Part shown: piece after piece, positions 16,656 through 26,467 of the stretch | How the letters are laid out: each line of letters begins with the position of its first letter | How positions within the stretch are numbered: position 1 is the first letter of the stretch | From: Phaeocystidibacter marisrubri | GTDB taxonomy: Bacteria; Bacteroidota; Bacteroidia; Flavobacteriales; Schleiferiaceae | NCBI RefSeq assembly: GCF_008933165.1 | Contig: NZ_WBVQ01000002.1 | Span: forward strand, 143,569 to 207,568 | Direction of reading: 5' to 3' | Length of the DNA: 64,000 nt | Position numbers and translations under genes: made by a program | Notes under the pieces: generated by a model | Database searches by the model: none | Told to the model about the DNA's origin: nothing | The model's input: the letters and a program-made list of their open reading frames with translations, nothing else

Positions 16656-17420
16656 ATGTTCAGGCTTCAATTCTACCGCCCCATCATCATTATTGGTATG
16701 CACCGATCTGGCACTTCACTCGTTGCTAAACTATTGCACGACTGTGGTATCAATATGGGAGAACACCGGGATCACAACGAAGAATCGTTCCCCTTTTTAA
16801 ATGTGAATCAAGAGGTGATGAAAGAACATGGATCTTCTTGGATTGATCCTTCTCCTCTCCCCGCCGCGGTAGAAGCGCCTCAATCAGCTATGGGGATGTA
16901 TGTAAATCACTTTCAACTCGACCCTTCCGATTTTGTCTTTGCCGGAAGACCTCGAAACCGAATGGTCATGTGGTTACACAATCAAAAATGGGGATTTAAA
17001 GATCCGAGAAACAGTTTTACACTTTCGATGTGGCTAAAACTCTATCCGAAGGCAAAAGTGATTCACGTGATTCGCCATCCCAGTTCGGTGGCCGACAGCT
17101 TGAAGCGAAGAAATGAGATTGATGGAGAAGTATTCGATGAACGCCTGAACGACCTCAACTTCAACCTTCAACTTTGGAAAAAATATGTGGTAGAAGCGGA
17201 GCGGCAAATGGCTCTGGTTCCGAAATCGCGCAAAAAGACCATAAAATACGAGGACATTCTTCAAGGTGGCACGGCCCTCACAGATTTGGGTCGATTTGTG
17301 GGAGAAGACTTGGTGAAAACGTTCTCTGATCGCATTCACCCCGACCGAGGTCGAAGAGCAGCCGAGATCGACCTTTCCTCTGTTTCTGATGTACTCACAC
17401 GGTTTGGCTACGACCAATAA
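16656..17420 (+). CDS. Sulfotransferase-family protein
   Basis: 254 residues from the ATG at 16656; a frame opening at a TTG (16626) is longer but unsupported. The PAPS loop IIIIGMHRSGTSLVAKLL starts near residue 10, and the 3'-phosphate site reads VIHVIRHPSSVADSLKRR (about 130-147). The middle contains GFKDPRNSF, common in this family. It is followed 39 bp later by a glycosyltransferase gene on the same strand, so it probably modifies the same glycan. It shares little with its neighbour at 15682 beyond the PAPS motifs, so the pair may sulfate different positions. Substrate not determinable here. Confidence 0.82.
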   Translation: MFRLQFYRPIIIIGMHRSGTSLVAKLLHDCGINMGEHRDHNEESFPFLNVNQEVMKEHGSSWIDPSPLPAAVEAPQSAMGMYVNHFQLDPSDFVFAGRPRNRMVMWLHNQKWGFKDPRNSFTLSMWLKLYPKAKVIHVIRHPSSVADSLKRRNEIDGEVFDERLNDLNFNLQLWKKYVVEAERQMALVPKSRKKTIKYEDILQGGTALTDLGRFVGEDLVKTFSDRIHPDRGRRAAEIDLSSVSDVLTRFGYDQ

Positions 17421-17459
17421 GTAGAGTTAACGTACTTTCGCACAATAAGCAACACGCTC

Positions 17460-18515
17460 TTGCCTGTGGTTTCAGTCATCATTCCAAATTACAATCATGC
17501 ACCCTTTCTCAAACAGAGAATAGAAAGTGTTTTGAATCAGTCTTATGACGATTTGGAAGTCATTATTCTAGACGACTGTTCCCCAGATTCTTCCCGAGAT
17601 ATCATCCAGGAATACGCCGAGAGGTATTCTCGCATTCGTACTCACTTCAACACGGAAAACTCGGGAAGCACCTTTGTGCAATGGAACAGAGGAGTGGAGA
17701 TGGCCAAAGGCGAATACATTTGGATTGCTGAAAGTGACGACTTCGCCTCACCTCATCTTCTCGAAAACCTCGTACCCATCTTAGATCAGAATCCCAATGT
17801 AGTTCTTGCCTACGGACAAACGTGTGTAGTGGATGAATCCGGTGATGAGCTAAGAAGTTACCTCGAGGATTATCGATTTCTATTTCCTGCCGATGCTTCT
17901 AGATGGGAAAGTGACTTCATCAATGAGGGAAAAGATGAAGCTTCTCGATTCCTACTTTTTCACAACACCATACCCAATGCAAGTGCGGCACTCATTCGAA
18001 AATCAGCGTATACTGGTGTAGGTGGAGCTGAACCGGGTTGGAAGCTAAACGGCGATTGGATGTTCTATGCCAAACTGCTCATGAACGGCGACCTTGCATA
18101 CTGTGCAAAAACGTTGAACTACTTCCGAACGCATCCAGTAACTCAACGTCACCGAGCCAACTTGACCCCTGTGGTATACGATGAGATACTGAAGATTCTC
18201 GCCTTCATTAACCACCATGCTAATCCCGATACGAAACGGGTGAGAAAGGCACATCGAGTGGTTTCTGGATGGTGGAGCGGCAGTCTGTTCAGACAAAGAT
18301 GGGATTGGAAAAATGCCAAACACAATCTTCGACTCTTTTTTGAGTTTCTCTACTGGAAACCTTGGCTCCCCCTAAGCATGCTGGCTACCACTTTCTTTTA
18401 TATCCTAAGCAACCTAACAACGTGGCTTGGAATAAAAGGAGAGTTGAGAAAGCTCATCAACAAACTATTTCCGGGTGCACTTTTTGACCCGACTCAAAAG
18501 AAGTCGAACGAATGA
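17460..18515 (+). CDS. Glycosyltransferase family 2
   Basis: 351 residues. The GT-A core is clear: VVSVIIPNYNHAPFLKQRIE at the start, VIILDDCSPDSS, then the DxD-like AESDDFASP, and HNTIPNASAALIRKSA further on. A C-terminal hydrophobic segment (LPLSMLATTFFYILSNLTTWLG, about 305-325, shown in part) suggests a membrane association. The start is a TTG at 17460; no ATG precedes the first conserved strand in frame, and a GTG two codons later is the alternative. The end overlaps the next GT2 gene as ATGA. Role: addition of a sugar to the glycan exported by Wzm/Wzt, by inference. Confidence 0.87.
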   Translation: MPVVSVIIPNYNHAPFLKQRIESVLNQSYDDLEVIILDDCSPDSSRDIIQEYAERYSRIRTHFNTENSGSTFVQWNRGVEMAKGEYIWIAESDDFASPHLLENLVPILDQNPNVVLAYGQTCVVDESGDELRSYLEDYRFLFPADASRWESDFINEGKDEASRFLLFHNTIPNASAALIRKSAYTGVGGAEPGWKLNGDWMFYAKLLMNGDLAYCAKTLNYFRTHPVTQRHRANLTPVVYDEILKILAFINHHANPDTKRVRKAHRVVSGWWSGSLFRQRWDWKNAKHNLRLFFEFLYWKPWLPLSMLATTFFYILSNLTTWLGIKGELRKLINKLFPGALFDPTQKKSNE

Positions 18516-19372
18516 CCATTGGTGTCCTCATACCTGTATTTAACGCTGAAAGCACCCTCACTGAAACACTGAATTCAGTAGTGCATCAAACCCGTTTACC
18601 CGATGCAATTTGTATCGTAAACGATGGATCTACCGACCGATCTGCATCCATTATCCAAGATTTCCTCACCGCACATCCTGATCTTCCCGTAGAGATCATC
18701 ACGCGAGAAAACGGAGGTTTAGGATCAGCCAGAAATGCAGGAATGGAAAAACTCACCACTGATTACATCGCCTTTCTCGATGCTGATGATGTGTGGACCC
18801 CTCATAAATTGGAGCATATCTCCAAAGCCATCCTCAATCATCCCGAAGCGGATTTGATCTATCATCCCATTTGGGAGTGGTGTGCTGAAACGGGCCAAAT
18901 TCGAAAGCGAAGAGATCAACCGATTCTAAGTCCACTGGATATTTGGACGCACAACCCCATCACTCCTTCAGCATGCGCCATTCGTAAAAAGGCCATGGAT
19001 TGGAGCTTTGAAACCGATCCTAGCATTCACGGAGTAGAAGATGCGCTTTTGTGGACCGTGGCTCTCTTCCATCAATGCACCTTTGTTCGCATTCCGAATG
19101 TAGATACACGCTACCGCTTGGGACACGGAATGACGAAGAACGAAGAAGAACATGAGTGCCATGTTGAAAACGCCGTTGAACTCGCCGCCAATCGCGGTTG
19201 GATTTCAGCTGTTGACCTCTCCAAATTTCGAGCACAGCGTCACTATCACATGGCTCGAAATGCACACAAACGGAGAGAATTCTCCAATGCTGTCCAACAC
19301 TATGCAGCCTCGGAAAACACCTTCAAGTCGAGCATTTTAAAACTGCTCGCCTGGGCCCATATTAGAGTCTAA
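18512..19372 (+). CDS. Glycosyltransferase family 2
   Basis: 286 residues with a GT-A fold: IGVLIPVFNAESTLTETLNS at the N-terminus, CIVNDGSTDRSASI, NGGLGSARNAGM, and the metal-binding FLDADDVWTPHKLE. The C-terminal third (HYHMARNAHKRREFSNAVQH) is helical and TPR-like. It is translationally coupled to the preceding GT2 by an ATGA overlap, and is the last gene of the glycan cluster on this strand. Donor and acceptor sugars are unknown. Confidence 0.88.
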   Translation: MTIGVLIPVFNAESTLTETLNSVVHQTRLPDAICIVNDGSTDRSASIIQDFLTAHPDLPVEIITRENGGLGSARNAGMEKLTTDYIAFLDADDVWTPHKLEHISKAILNHPEADLIYHPIWEWCAETGQIRKRRDQPILSPLDIWTHNPITPSACAIRKKAMDWSFETDPSIHGVEDALLWTVALFHQCTFVRIPNVDTRYRLGHGMTKNEEEHECHVENAVELAANRGWISAVDLSKFRAQRHYHMARNAHKRREFSNAVQHYAASENTFKSSILKLLAWAHIRV

Positions 19373-19592
19373 AAGACCACCGTCCTGCCCCCTCATCTAT
19401 CGATAAATCACGCACTTGACCCAACGGATCGAGAAATCTTCTCGTTTTCATAGTATCGGTAAGACCTCCTCCTACCCTACTCTCTCCCATTCTACCCCCT
19501 TGGGAATACTGTTGAAACTATGCTACTCAACTGACACTAAACTCAAACGCCAATATGCGGTAAAAAACTACTAACTCAACCTCTGCATCATT

Positions 19593-22500
19593 ATGAAAAG
19601 AACGCTCTCCCTTTTCACTCTATGGGTCGGAATGGCCTTAACCCCGCATACTCATGCAAGGGAAATTCCAGGCCTGCCTTTGGCCAACCAAAATGCTTCC
19701 AGCAATAAAACCGTTGCCGAACTTTGTCAGCCTGCTCAGGCACAATCCGACCTCAACTTTAACAATGTGCGCGCTACCATTCTTGGTGGTGGAGATATGT
19801 GGTGGGATCTGAATCAACCTCGATACGAAGTTCCAAAAGGAAGCAACCTACACTCCATGTTTGCTGGAGCCCTTTGGCTAGGTGGTGTAGACGAAGGAAA
19901 TCAGCTCAAGTTAGCCGCCATGACCTACCGACAAAAAGGTAGTGATTTCTGGCCCGGACCTCTGTCTAACGACGGTCTTGCCACCGTAACAAAAGAAGTC
20001 TGTGATAAATACGACAGACACTGGCTCATCTACCGCGAGCAAGTAGAAATCCACAAGGCATGGCTGGATTGTCAGGATGATCCAGACTGTGACGTAGGCG
20101 CCGAATTCCCCGGTTATGAGGCCAATATCCCTGAAATTATTCTCAATTGGCCAGCTCATGGTGCAGATGGAGAACTGGCATACCGCCTCGCTCCGTTCAT
20201 CGACCGGGATGGAAATGAAGAATACGATCCAATGGTCGATTATCCTGCGTATGACATTGACCGCTCCTACGATTGTCAACAAAAAGAAGTTGACCTGCTC
20301 TATGGAGATCAGACGCTTTGGTGGGTATACAACGACCGAGGAAACGTCCACACCGAGACTCAAGCAGGTGCCCTTGGTTTTGAAATTCGGGCTCAGGCCT
20401 TCGCCTTTGCAACGAACGACGAAATCAACAATATGACCTTCAACAATTATCGCATCATCAACAAATCCACCTTCCGACTCACTGAAACCTACTTCACCAC
20501 TTGGTTTGATCCCGATCTCGGTTTTGCCGATGACGACCTCATTGGGTGTGATATTCCAAGAGGATTGGGCTACTGCTACAACGCGGATGACTTTGACGAT
20601 GGCTCCTTGGGATATGGATACTACCCACCTGCAGTTGGGTTCGATTTCTTTCAAGGTCCATTTGCCGATTACTTTGATGGTAAAGACAATGATAGAGATG
20701 GTTGCGTTGATGGAGTGCGAGATGAAAACGGCAATTGCGTGGGGGAAAACCTAGCCACAGGATTGAACGAGCGAATCATCATGTCGGGCTTCATGTACTA
20801 CAACCGGGGCAACGATCAAGCTTCCGGCGACCCTGAAAATGCCGCTGACTTTTACAATTACATGCGAAGCCGATGGAAGAATGGCAATCCCTTAGTGGTG
20901 GAATCTCCATCTGGTCCGGGGAATACGAACAACGGGGATGGATATACCGCCAATGGATCTGGACTGGCCACCCTCTTTGCCTATCCGGGAAATACATTTG
21001 ATACCACGGGTGTAACTGCGCCAACTTCCGATCAAAACTGGTTTGAATCTCCAAGCAACAAGCAAGACAAACGAGGCTTGCACAATGCAGGGCCCTTCTC
21101 TTTGGCTCCAGGTGCTCTCAACTTCATCACCACCGGTGTCGTTTGGGAGAGAAACTTCCAAACACAAGAATTATTCGCATCGGTAGAGAAAGTAATTTTT
21201 GCTGATGATAAAGCCCAACAGCTCTTTGACAATTGCTTCCAAGTCTTGAACGGACCTGACGCTCCCGACCTTGAGATCATTGAACTCGATCAAGAGCTGA
21301 TTCTCACCTTGAGCTATTCTCCAGCCTCCAACAATGCGAATTTAGATTACTCGGAAAAAGATCCACTCATCCCCCTTCCTCCAAACAAAACAGAGGCTCA
21401 GGTATTGGCCGAAAATCCAAATTACTTCAATTACATATTTGAGGGATTCCAAATTTTTCAATTTAAGAACAAGAACGTTTCCATCGCTGATCGCTACGAT
21501 CCTGCTCAATCGAGATTGATTGCTCAGTGCGACTTGCGAAACAATGTCACCCAATTGGTCAATTGGGAGGTGGATCCAGAAATCAACCAGCTCATCCCAA
21601 CCGACATGACGCTTGAAACCAACAACGACGGAATCAAGATGAACTTTAGCATTACGGAAGATGTATTCGCAACTTCTACTAGAACTCTTGTGAATCATAG
21701 AGAGTACTACTTCACCGCAGTGGCTTATGCTTACAATGAATATGAACCGTATGACCCTTATTCTGGAGAAGATGGTCAGCGGAAACCTTTCATCGCAGGT
21801 CGGAGTAATATCGCCACCTACACTGGTATTCCGCATAGAACGGAATCGGAAGAAGACGGTTTGATTCTCAATGCAGACTATGGAGATGGGGTAGAAATCA
21901 CCCGAATTGAAGGAATGGGTAACTCTGGAATTGACCTGCAACTGACGCGTGAAACGGAAGATGAAATTGTAAACACCTTCAGTGCTGAACGCGCCACATA
22001 TGTACCGGGCAGAGGTCCTGTGGAAGTCAAAGTGGTAGATCCGAAAAATGTTCCTGCAGGATCTTATGTGATGAAATTCGACGGAACCGACTCCGATGCC
22101 AATTGGACACTAGAAACGGAAACCGACGTGATTCCATCCCGACGTAACATCGGATTCTTAAACGAGCAAATCATTCCTGAACTCGGGCTGTCCATCACCG
22201 TAGAGAATGTTCGACAACCAGGAAATGATACCAATGGAATCTTTAATGCGGGAATCATCTCGGCTCAAACCGTCTTTAGCGATCCTACCAAAGCGTGGCT
22301 TTCTGGTGTTCCTGATGATGACTCTTACTCGCCTCTAAACTGGATTCTAGCTGGAGCGAATACCAATCCTCAAAAAGCACCTGCCTTTCTTTACAAAGAC
22401 TTCAGCGGTGATCCGAAACAGTACTTTGAGGACCTGATTGGCGGAACATGGGCACCGTTCTACTATGCCAGTGGTTTGGATCGAGGAACAGATTCGGGTT

Positions 22501-23624
22501 ATGCGGTATATGGCATGGGACCTTCTGATAAAATCGTGAACAATGTTGGCTCACGCCTTCATCCTAAGAATCTTCACTCGGTAGACATTGTCTATACAGA
22601 TGATCCTTCAAAATGGACCCGTGTTCCCGTGTTTGAAATGTGTGAAGACACAGCACTTTCTGAAGGTAAAGCGGCGAAACTCGGCCTGAGAAATGCACAC
22701 GGATGGATCCTTCAGAACGGTCAGCTCGTTCGCGATAATTCCAACGAAGGCAAGGGATGGTCGTACTTTCCTGGCTATGCCATCGACGTGGAAACAGGTC
22801 AACGCCTCAACATGGCTTTTGGTGAAAACAGTTGGATGATCGCTGAAAGAGGAAATGACATGTTGTGGAACCCCACTCCTACTGTAGCGGTCAGTCCAGG
22901 CGACAATGTCACAGGAGGTTACCGCTTTGGAGGTCAGCATTACATCTATGTATTTGCACCAGAAGTCACCTGGGGACTAGACCTCATTGACGTTTCCTAC
23001 AAGGGAAATGATGAAAAGGACAACCCGATGTACAGTGAATTCATGGCGTTGGAATCTTCGATTAACAAACGGAGAATTTTCCAAGCGTGTTTCTACACCA
23101 ACATCCCTATCACTACTCCTGTTTATGCTGAGAATGACCCATATACGAATATGCCTTCAGAAGCGAGAACGAGTATTCGAATGAATCGTCCTTATGGGGC
23201 CTATCAACCGGCCAACACTACTCCACAGAACAATTCGAATCCTATGTATAAATTCAATACAACAGCCTTTGCAACGGTGCGTTCCGATCGGAAGACCGCT
23301 ACCACGGCACTGGACAATATTCGAGTGGTTCCCAATCCGTATTACGCCTCTAGTGCTTATGAAAATTCACAATTGGACAATACCGTTAAAGTGACGAATT
23401 TGCCAGAAGTCTGTACTATCTCCATTTTCAGTACCAATGGTACACTCATCCGACAAATTGTAAAAAACAACGCCTCCACTTGGGTAACTTGGGACTTGAC
23501 CAATGACTACGGTGTCCCGATAGCATCTGGAGTTTACATCTTCCACGTAGATGCAGGAGACTTAGGTGAACACATACTGAAATGGTATGGCGCCTTGAGA
23601 CCTGTAGATTTGAATGCCTTCTAA
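19593..23624 (+). CDS. Very large T9SS cargo protein with acidic calcium-loop-like motifs
   Basis: 1343 residues with a signal peptide (about 1-22, ending THAREI). The N-terminal half contains acidic loops of the EF-hand/thrombospondin-3 kind (FIDRDGNEEYDP; DYFDGKDNDRDGCVDG) that probably bind calcium. The C-terminus is a T9SS/FlgD-like sorting domain: IRVVPNPYYASSAYEN, CTISIFSTNGTLI, WDLTNDYGVPIASGVYIFHV. Proteins of this length and type recur in T9SS-bearing Bacteroidota but I know no assigned function. No catalytic motif was recognised. A strong terminator follows at 23634. The 220-bp gap upstream (19373-19592) shows nothing recognisable. Confidence 0.75.
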   Translation: MKRTLSLFTLWVGMALTPHTHAREIPGLPLANQNASSNKTVAELCQPAQAQSDLNFNNVRATILGGGDMWWDLNQPRYEVPKGSNLHSMFAGALWLGGVDEGNQLKLAAMTYRQKGSDFWPGPLSNDGLATVTKEVCDKYDRHWLIYREQVEIHKAWLDCQDDPDCDVGAEFPGYEANIPEIILNWPAHGADGELAYRLAPFIDRDGNEEYDPMVDYPAYDIDRSYDCQQKEVDLLYGDQTLWWVYNDRGNVHTETQAGALGFEIRAQAFAFATNDEINNMTFNNYRIINKSTFRLTETYFTTWFDPDLGFADDDLIGCDIPRGLGYCYNADDFDDGSLGYGYYPPAVGFDFFQGPFADYFDGKDNDRDGCVDGVRDENGNCVGENLATGLNERIIMSGFMYYNRGNDQASGDPENAADFYNYMRSRWKNGNPLVVESPSGPGNTNNGDGYTANGSGLATLFAYPGNTFDTTGVTAPTSDQNWFESPSNKQDKRGLHNAGPFSLAPGALNFITTGVVWERNFQTQELFASVEKVIFADDKAQQLFDNCFQVLNGPDAPDLEIIELDQELILTLSYSPASNNANLDYSEKDPLIPLPPNKTEAQVLAENPNYFNYIFEGFQIFQFKNKNVSIADRYDPAQSRLIAQCDLRNNVTQLVNWEVDPEINQLIPTDMTLETNNDGIKMNFSITEDVFATSTRTLVNHREYYFTAVAYAYNEYEPYDPYSGEDGQRKPFIAGRSNIATYTGIPHRTESEEDGLILNADYGDGVEITRIEGMGNSGIDLQLTRETEDEIVNTFSAERATYVPGRGPVEVKVVDPKNVPAGSYVMKFDGTDSDANWTLETETDVIPSRRNIGFLNEQIIPELGLSITVENVRQPGNDTNGIFNAGIISAQTVFSDPTKAWLSGVPDDDSYSPLNWILAGANTNPQKAPAFLYKDFSGDPKQYFEDLIGGTWAPFYYASGLDRGTDSGYAVYGMGPSDKIVNNVGSRLHPKNLHSVDIVYTDDPSKWTRVPVFEMCEDTALSEGKAAKLGLRNAHGWILQNGQLVRDNSNEGKGWSYFPGYAIDVETGQRLNMAFGENSWMIAERGNDMLWNPTPTVAVSPGDNVTGGYRFGGQHYIYVFAPEVTWGLDLIDVSYKGNDEKDNPMYSEFMALESSINKRRIFQACFYTNIPITTPVYAENDPYTNMPSEARTSIRMNRPYGAYQPANTTPQNNSNPMYKFNTTAFATVRSDRKTATTALDNIRVVPNPYYASSAYENSQLDNTVKVTNLPEVCTISIFSTNGTLIRQIVKNNASTWVTWDLTNDYGVPIASGVYIFHVDAGDLGEHILKWYGALRPVDLNAF

Positions 23625-23633
23625 AAACAAATC

Positions 23634-23671
23634 GGAGCAATGTTGTATGGCATTGCTCCTTTTCTTTTTCT
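23634..23671 (+). terminator. Intrinsic terminator after the 1343-residue T9SS gene
   Basis: GGAGCAATG (23634-23642) pairs with CATTGCTCC (23651-23659) across an 8-nt loop, followed by TTTTCTTTTTC. It lies 9 bp after the stop and between convergent genes. Confidence 0.88.
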
Positions 23672-24391
23672 CTAGATGGGTGATACAAATGGATCGCCGG
23701 GAAAATCTGCAATTCCATTAACATATCTCCCGATTACGTCAATCTCAGCATTCACTTCCGCCCCTGGGAATCCAGAAATATCCTCTGGAGTAACCAGGTG
23801 ATTATAAGCCTTCAGGAGTTTACGTGCGATGGGTTGATACGACCAATGCCACTTCTCTTCATTGTATCCCGTTCGCCCTCTCATCTGGGCCGTATACGGT
23901 TGAAAATATCCAAACTTATGCGCGTTTGCACTCATCCACTCGTAGATACGTGCCCCCTGACCACTTTCAAAGTAAGAGGGTTCTACGGAGTTAATATCGA
24001 GATCCGTTCCCCAATGGTGACGAGAGGTTCCTGGCATAGAACTATATTCTAAGATAGCAAGGGCCTTTTCTGCTTCGTCGCCATTTTGAGAAGCCCATTT
24101 TCTTGTCCATATTTCTTCTTGATATTCATGATTTCGAGTTGCTGAAACGACGAAAATTCGAATGCCATCTGCAGCGGCCGAATCTGCCATCAACATAAAG
24201 GCTTCAGCAGCTTCTTTTCTCAACCATGCGCTTTCTCTATTGGTGTAACGAGAAGGCAATGAGGTAAAATCAGAATGCTCAGAAGGCTCGAAGCGTCCCA
24301 TCAACTCGTACTTCTCAATAAGTGGCGCATTCTGAGAGGAAGTCAACATCGCCATCATGATCACAACCGGAAGAAATCGGAATACTTTCAT
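23672..24391 (-). CDS. D-alanyl-D-alanine carboxypeptidase, M15B (VanY) family
   Basis: 239 residues from the ATG at 24391, which opens on a signal sequence (FLPVVIMMAMLTSSQNA). The M15 zinc site is visible: SRHHWGTDLDIN supplies His and Asp ligands and EKWHWSY the catalytic Glu and last His. The substrate-loop motif SATRNHEYQEEIW is also present. The family trims the terminal D-Ala from peptidoglycan peptides in the periplasm. A longer frame to 24439 would bury the signal peptide and is rejected. It is divergent from the lipoprotein at 24456. Confidence 0.88.
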   Translation of the reverse strand: MKVFRFLPVVIMMAMLTSSQNAPLIEKYELMGRFEPSEHSDFTSLPSRYTNRESAWLRKEAAEAFMLMADSAAADGIRIFVVSATRNHEYQEEIWTRKWASQNGDEAEKALAILEYSSMPGTSRHHWGTDLDINSVEPSYFESGQGARIYEWMSANAHKFGYFQPYTAQMRGRTGYNEEKWHWSYQPIARKLLKAYNHLVTPEDISGFPGAEVNAEIDVIGRYVNGIADFPGDPFVSPI

Positions 24392-24455
24392 GTGAACGAA
24401 GATACTAGGAATCATTCTTTTCAAGTTCATTAAATTCACGCTACAATCTTACACT

Positions 24456-26069
24456 ATGCGTCTCCGCTTTCTAAAATCCTCACTCTACTTCCTTCTACTA
24501 CTCAGTCTTAGTGGATGTTACGAACTGCGGACAGGAGAATCTGTATCGATTTATTCTCTCCTTACAGAATACGACAACACCTATAGAAAACCCTACTTTG
24601 AATGCGGTTATCACGACACCATCAATGAAAGTAGATTTCCACCCCTCCCACAAAACACAGATTGGCTAACTGAGAAATCCATTCGTATTGTGCGGTGGAC
24701 TGGCCATCGAACATCGGCCTATTGGATTACACCTATAGAAATCACAAAGAGGAATATATCCCTTTGTATTACAAATGAAAAGGGATGGGTAATGGAAGTC
24801 AAATCTTTCAATCTTCCCGCAACTCTTCCTGCGGATTTCAACCCTGATTCAATTTCCTTACACGAAGTAGAAAAAGGCGGATTAAGCCTACGATGCAAAG
24901 CAGAGTATTATTCCATCGACAGAATTACAGGACAATATTATCCCGATCGATTCTACTACGAGAAAGATCATCAGAAAGACCCCGATTTGTTCTTTCCAAT
25001 ACACCGTACACATTATCGAGGCCACATTCCAAACGCTATCATTCGTCAATACCTCGCAGAGTTCATCGGCGATTCAATTGGCTATGGTGTGTTTTCGATT
25101 TACAGCTCGTATTCTTCCAATAACAATGAAATCAACAAGCTTGATAACCGAGTAAAAAAGTATGCAGACATTAGTCCAACAGGCTATAGTCCATTTCATT
25201 TTTATGAGGTGGATGACAACGTACTCAATGTTTATTCACCCGACACAAATTATAGTGTTCCCCTCACCTTAAAGCCCTATCCTAGAGGGAATGATCGAAA
25301 CGTAAAATACCTCAACACTTCCATTCGCAACCACCTATTCGAATTGCTTCCAGCCGCATTAGAATCTGAAAACCCCATACTTACCTATGTTCAGTATTCA
25401 GATCGGTATAACCAAAGCAATTCCCTGTTTCCCGAAAAGGCTGAGGTATTGGTGAATATCTTCAAAGTAGTTCGACACATTGGTTACGATCGATTTATTT
25501 CGAAGGAGGAGTTTTACGAGAAACAGTTTGCCATCCATTCAAACTATCTAACCGATGGATCGGACTACTCCATGTTCGACATCTGTCAATTGCTTATTGA
25601 AGAACAAACAACCAATACAAACCGATATGTGACGGGATTTTGGAGCCGAAGAATTAGGGAGGACTCGCAAGATATCGTCATGCATATATTGAAAGACGTC
25701 GTTCAATACTACGGTGAAGATGTTCACTCAGCCTCACAAAATCCAGAAGAACTCAATGACACACTCTACCACTGTGTGAGCTACGAATTGAAGTTGCAGC
25801 AAAATCCAAACGATGACGAGCTTACACACCAGTACTTGGATTATCTAGAAAGTCTGGGGCAATATCAATCCGTAAGCACCTTGCTTCTATACGTGCTGCC
25901 TGATAAACGCGAACGGCACCTCCCAGTAGGAGAATACGAACGATTGAGCAAACCGCCATTTCGAGTACCTGGATTGTACAGCAGTAATTTCAGAGCTGGG
26001 TATTGGGTTAGATTAAGCAATGTAGATTGGTTTGATACATATTCATCGAGGTATAACTACTACTACTGA
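24456..26069 (+). CDS. Hypothetical lipoprotein, 537 residues
   Basis: Lipoprotein signal MRLRFLKSSLYFLLLLSLSGCY with Cys21. The mature protein is rich in Tyr and Asn, with a segment of alternating strands (residues about 60-200) and a helical C-terminal half (ELKLQQNPNDDELTHQYLDY ... QYQSVSTLLLYVL, about 435-485). I recognise no family, catalytic motif or sorting domain. Base composition looks more AT-rich than the neighbouring genes, as for the 622-residue gene at 2293, which may hint at accessory origin. Its last 7 bp overlap the convergent small lipoprotein gene. Confidence 0.55.
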   Translation: MRLRFLKSSLYFLLLLSLSGCYELRTGESVSIYSLLTEYDNTYRKPYFECGYHDTINESRFPPLPQNTDWLTEKSIRIVRWTGHRTSAYWITPIEITKRNISLCITNEKGWVMEVKSFNLPATLPADFNPDSISLHEVEKGGLSLRCKAEYYSIDRITGQYYPDRFYYEKDHQKDPDLFFPIHRTHYRGHIPNAIIRQYLAEFIGDSIGYGVFSIYSSYSSNNNEINKLDNRVKKYADISPTGYSPFHFYEVDDNVLNVYSPDTNYSVPLTLKPYPRGNDRNVKYLNTSIRNHLFELLPAALESENPILTYVQYSDRYNQSNSLFPEKAEVLVNIFKVVRHIGYDRFISKEEFYEKQFAIHSNYLTDGSDYSMFDICQLLIEEQTTNTNRYVTGFWSRRIREDSQDIVMHILKDVVQYYGEDVHSASQNPEELNDTLYHCVSYELKLQQNPNDDELTHQYLDYLESLGQYQSVSTLLLYVLPDKRERHLPVGEYERLSKPPFRVPGLYSSNFRAGYWVRLSNVDWFDTYSSRYNYYY

Positions 26070-26467
26070 GCTCGCAATCCTGCGTTGTATTCTACTTCTT
26101 CCAGTAGGAGTTCCTGAACACTTCCATCTGGATATATCAATTCCAATTCAAACTCATCAGCAATAAAGAGTGCATAGTAGGTTGAGTCTAGGATCATCCC
26201 CGTTTCGGATCGCACATCAATCAGGCAAAATGATTCCAACTTGGTCGTTGTTCCACTCTCCCAATTGTAGGACAGAGGCACTTCATTTAGGCTGATTCCT
26301 TCAATGGGACGAACGTGTCCATCGCCGGGAACAAAAGTGATGGAAATGTACCGCTGCCCCTGACCTGAAATACCTCTTGACACATATCCAGAATCCTGCG
26401 GATGTCCCACTTTTGAACTACAGCTGACCAATACAGCTAGAAGCGCTACTCCAATCCAACGTCGCAT
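26063..26467 (-). CDS. Small hypothetical lipoprotein
   Basis: 134 residues with a lipoprotein signal (MRRWIGVALLAVLVSCSS, Cys16). The mature part contains GQRYISITFVPGDGHVRPIE and later strands FELELIYPDGSVQELLLEE, so it is probably a single beta-sandwich. Its ATG overlaps the stop of the 1747-residue T9SS gene upstream by one base (TAATG), so it is translationally coupled and probably serves the same surface system. No family recognised. Confidence 0.6.
   Translation of the reverse strand: MRRWIGVALLAVLVSCSSKVGHPQDSGYVSRGISGQGQRYISITFVPGDGHVRPIEGISLNEVPLSYNWESGTTTKLESFCLIDVRSETGMILDSTYYALFIADEFELELIYPDGSVQELLLEEVEYNAGLRAQ

Noticed and set aside
19911..20654. A 247-codon open frame on the minus strand inside the 1343-residue T9SS gene
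   Set aside because: It lies wholly inside a clearly coding gene on the other strand, has no recognisable motif, and overlaps a region with strong domain-like sequence on the plus strand. It is a shadow frame.
21342..21941. A second long antisense frame (199 codons) in the same T9SS gene
   Set aside because: Same reasoning: antisense shadow with no motif.
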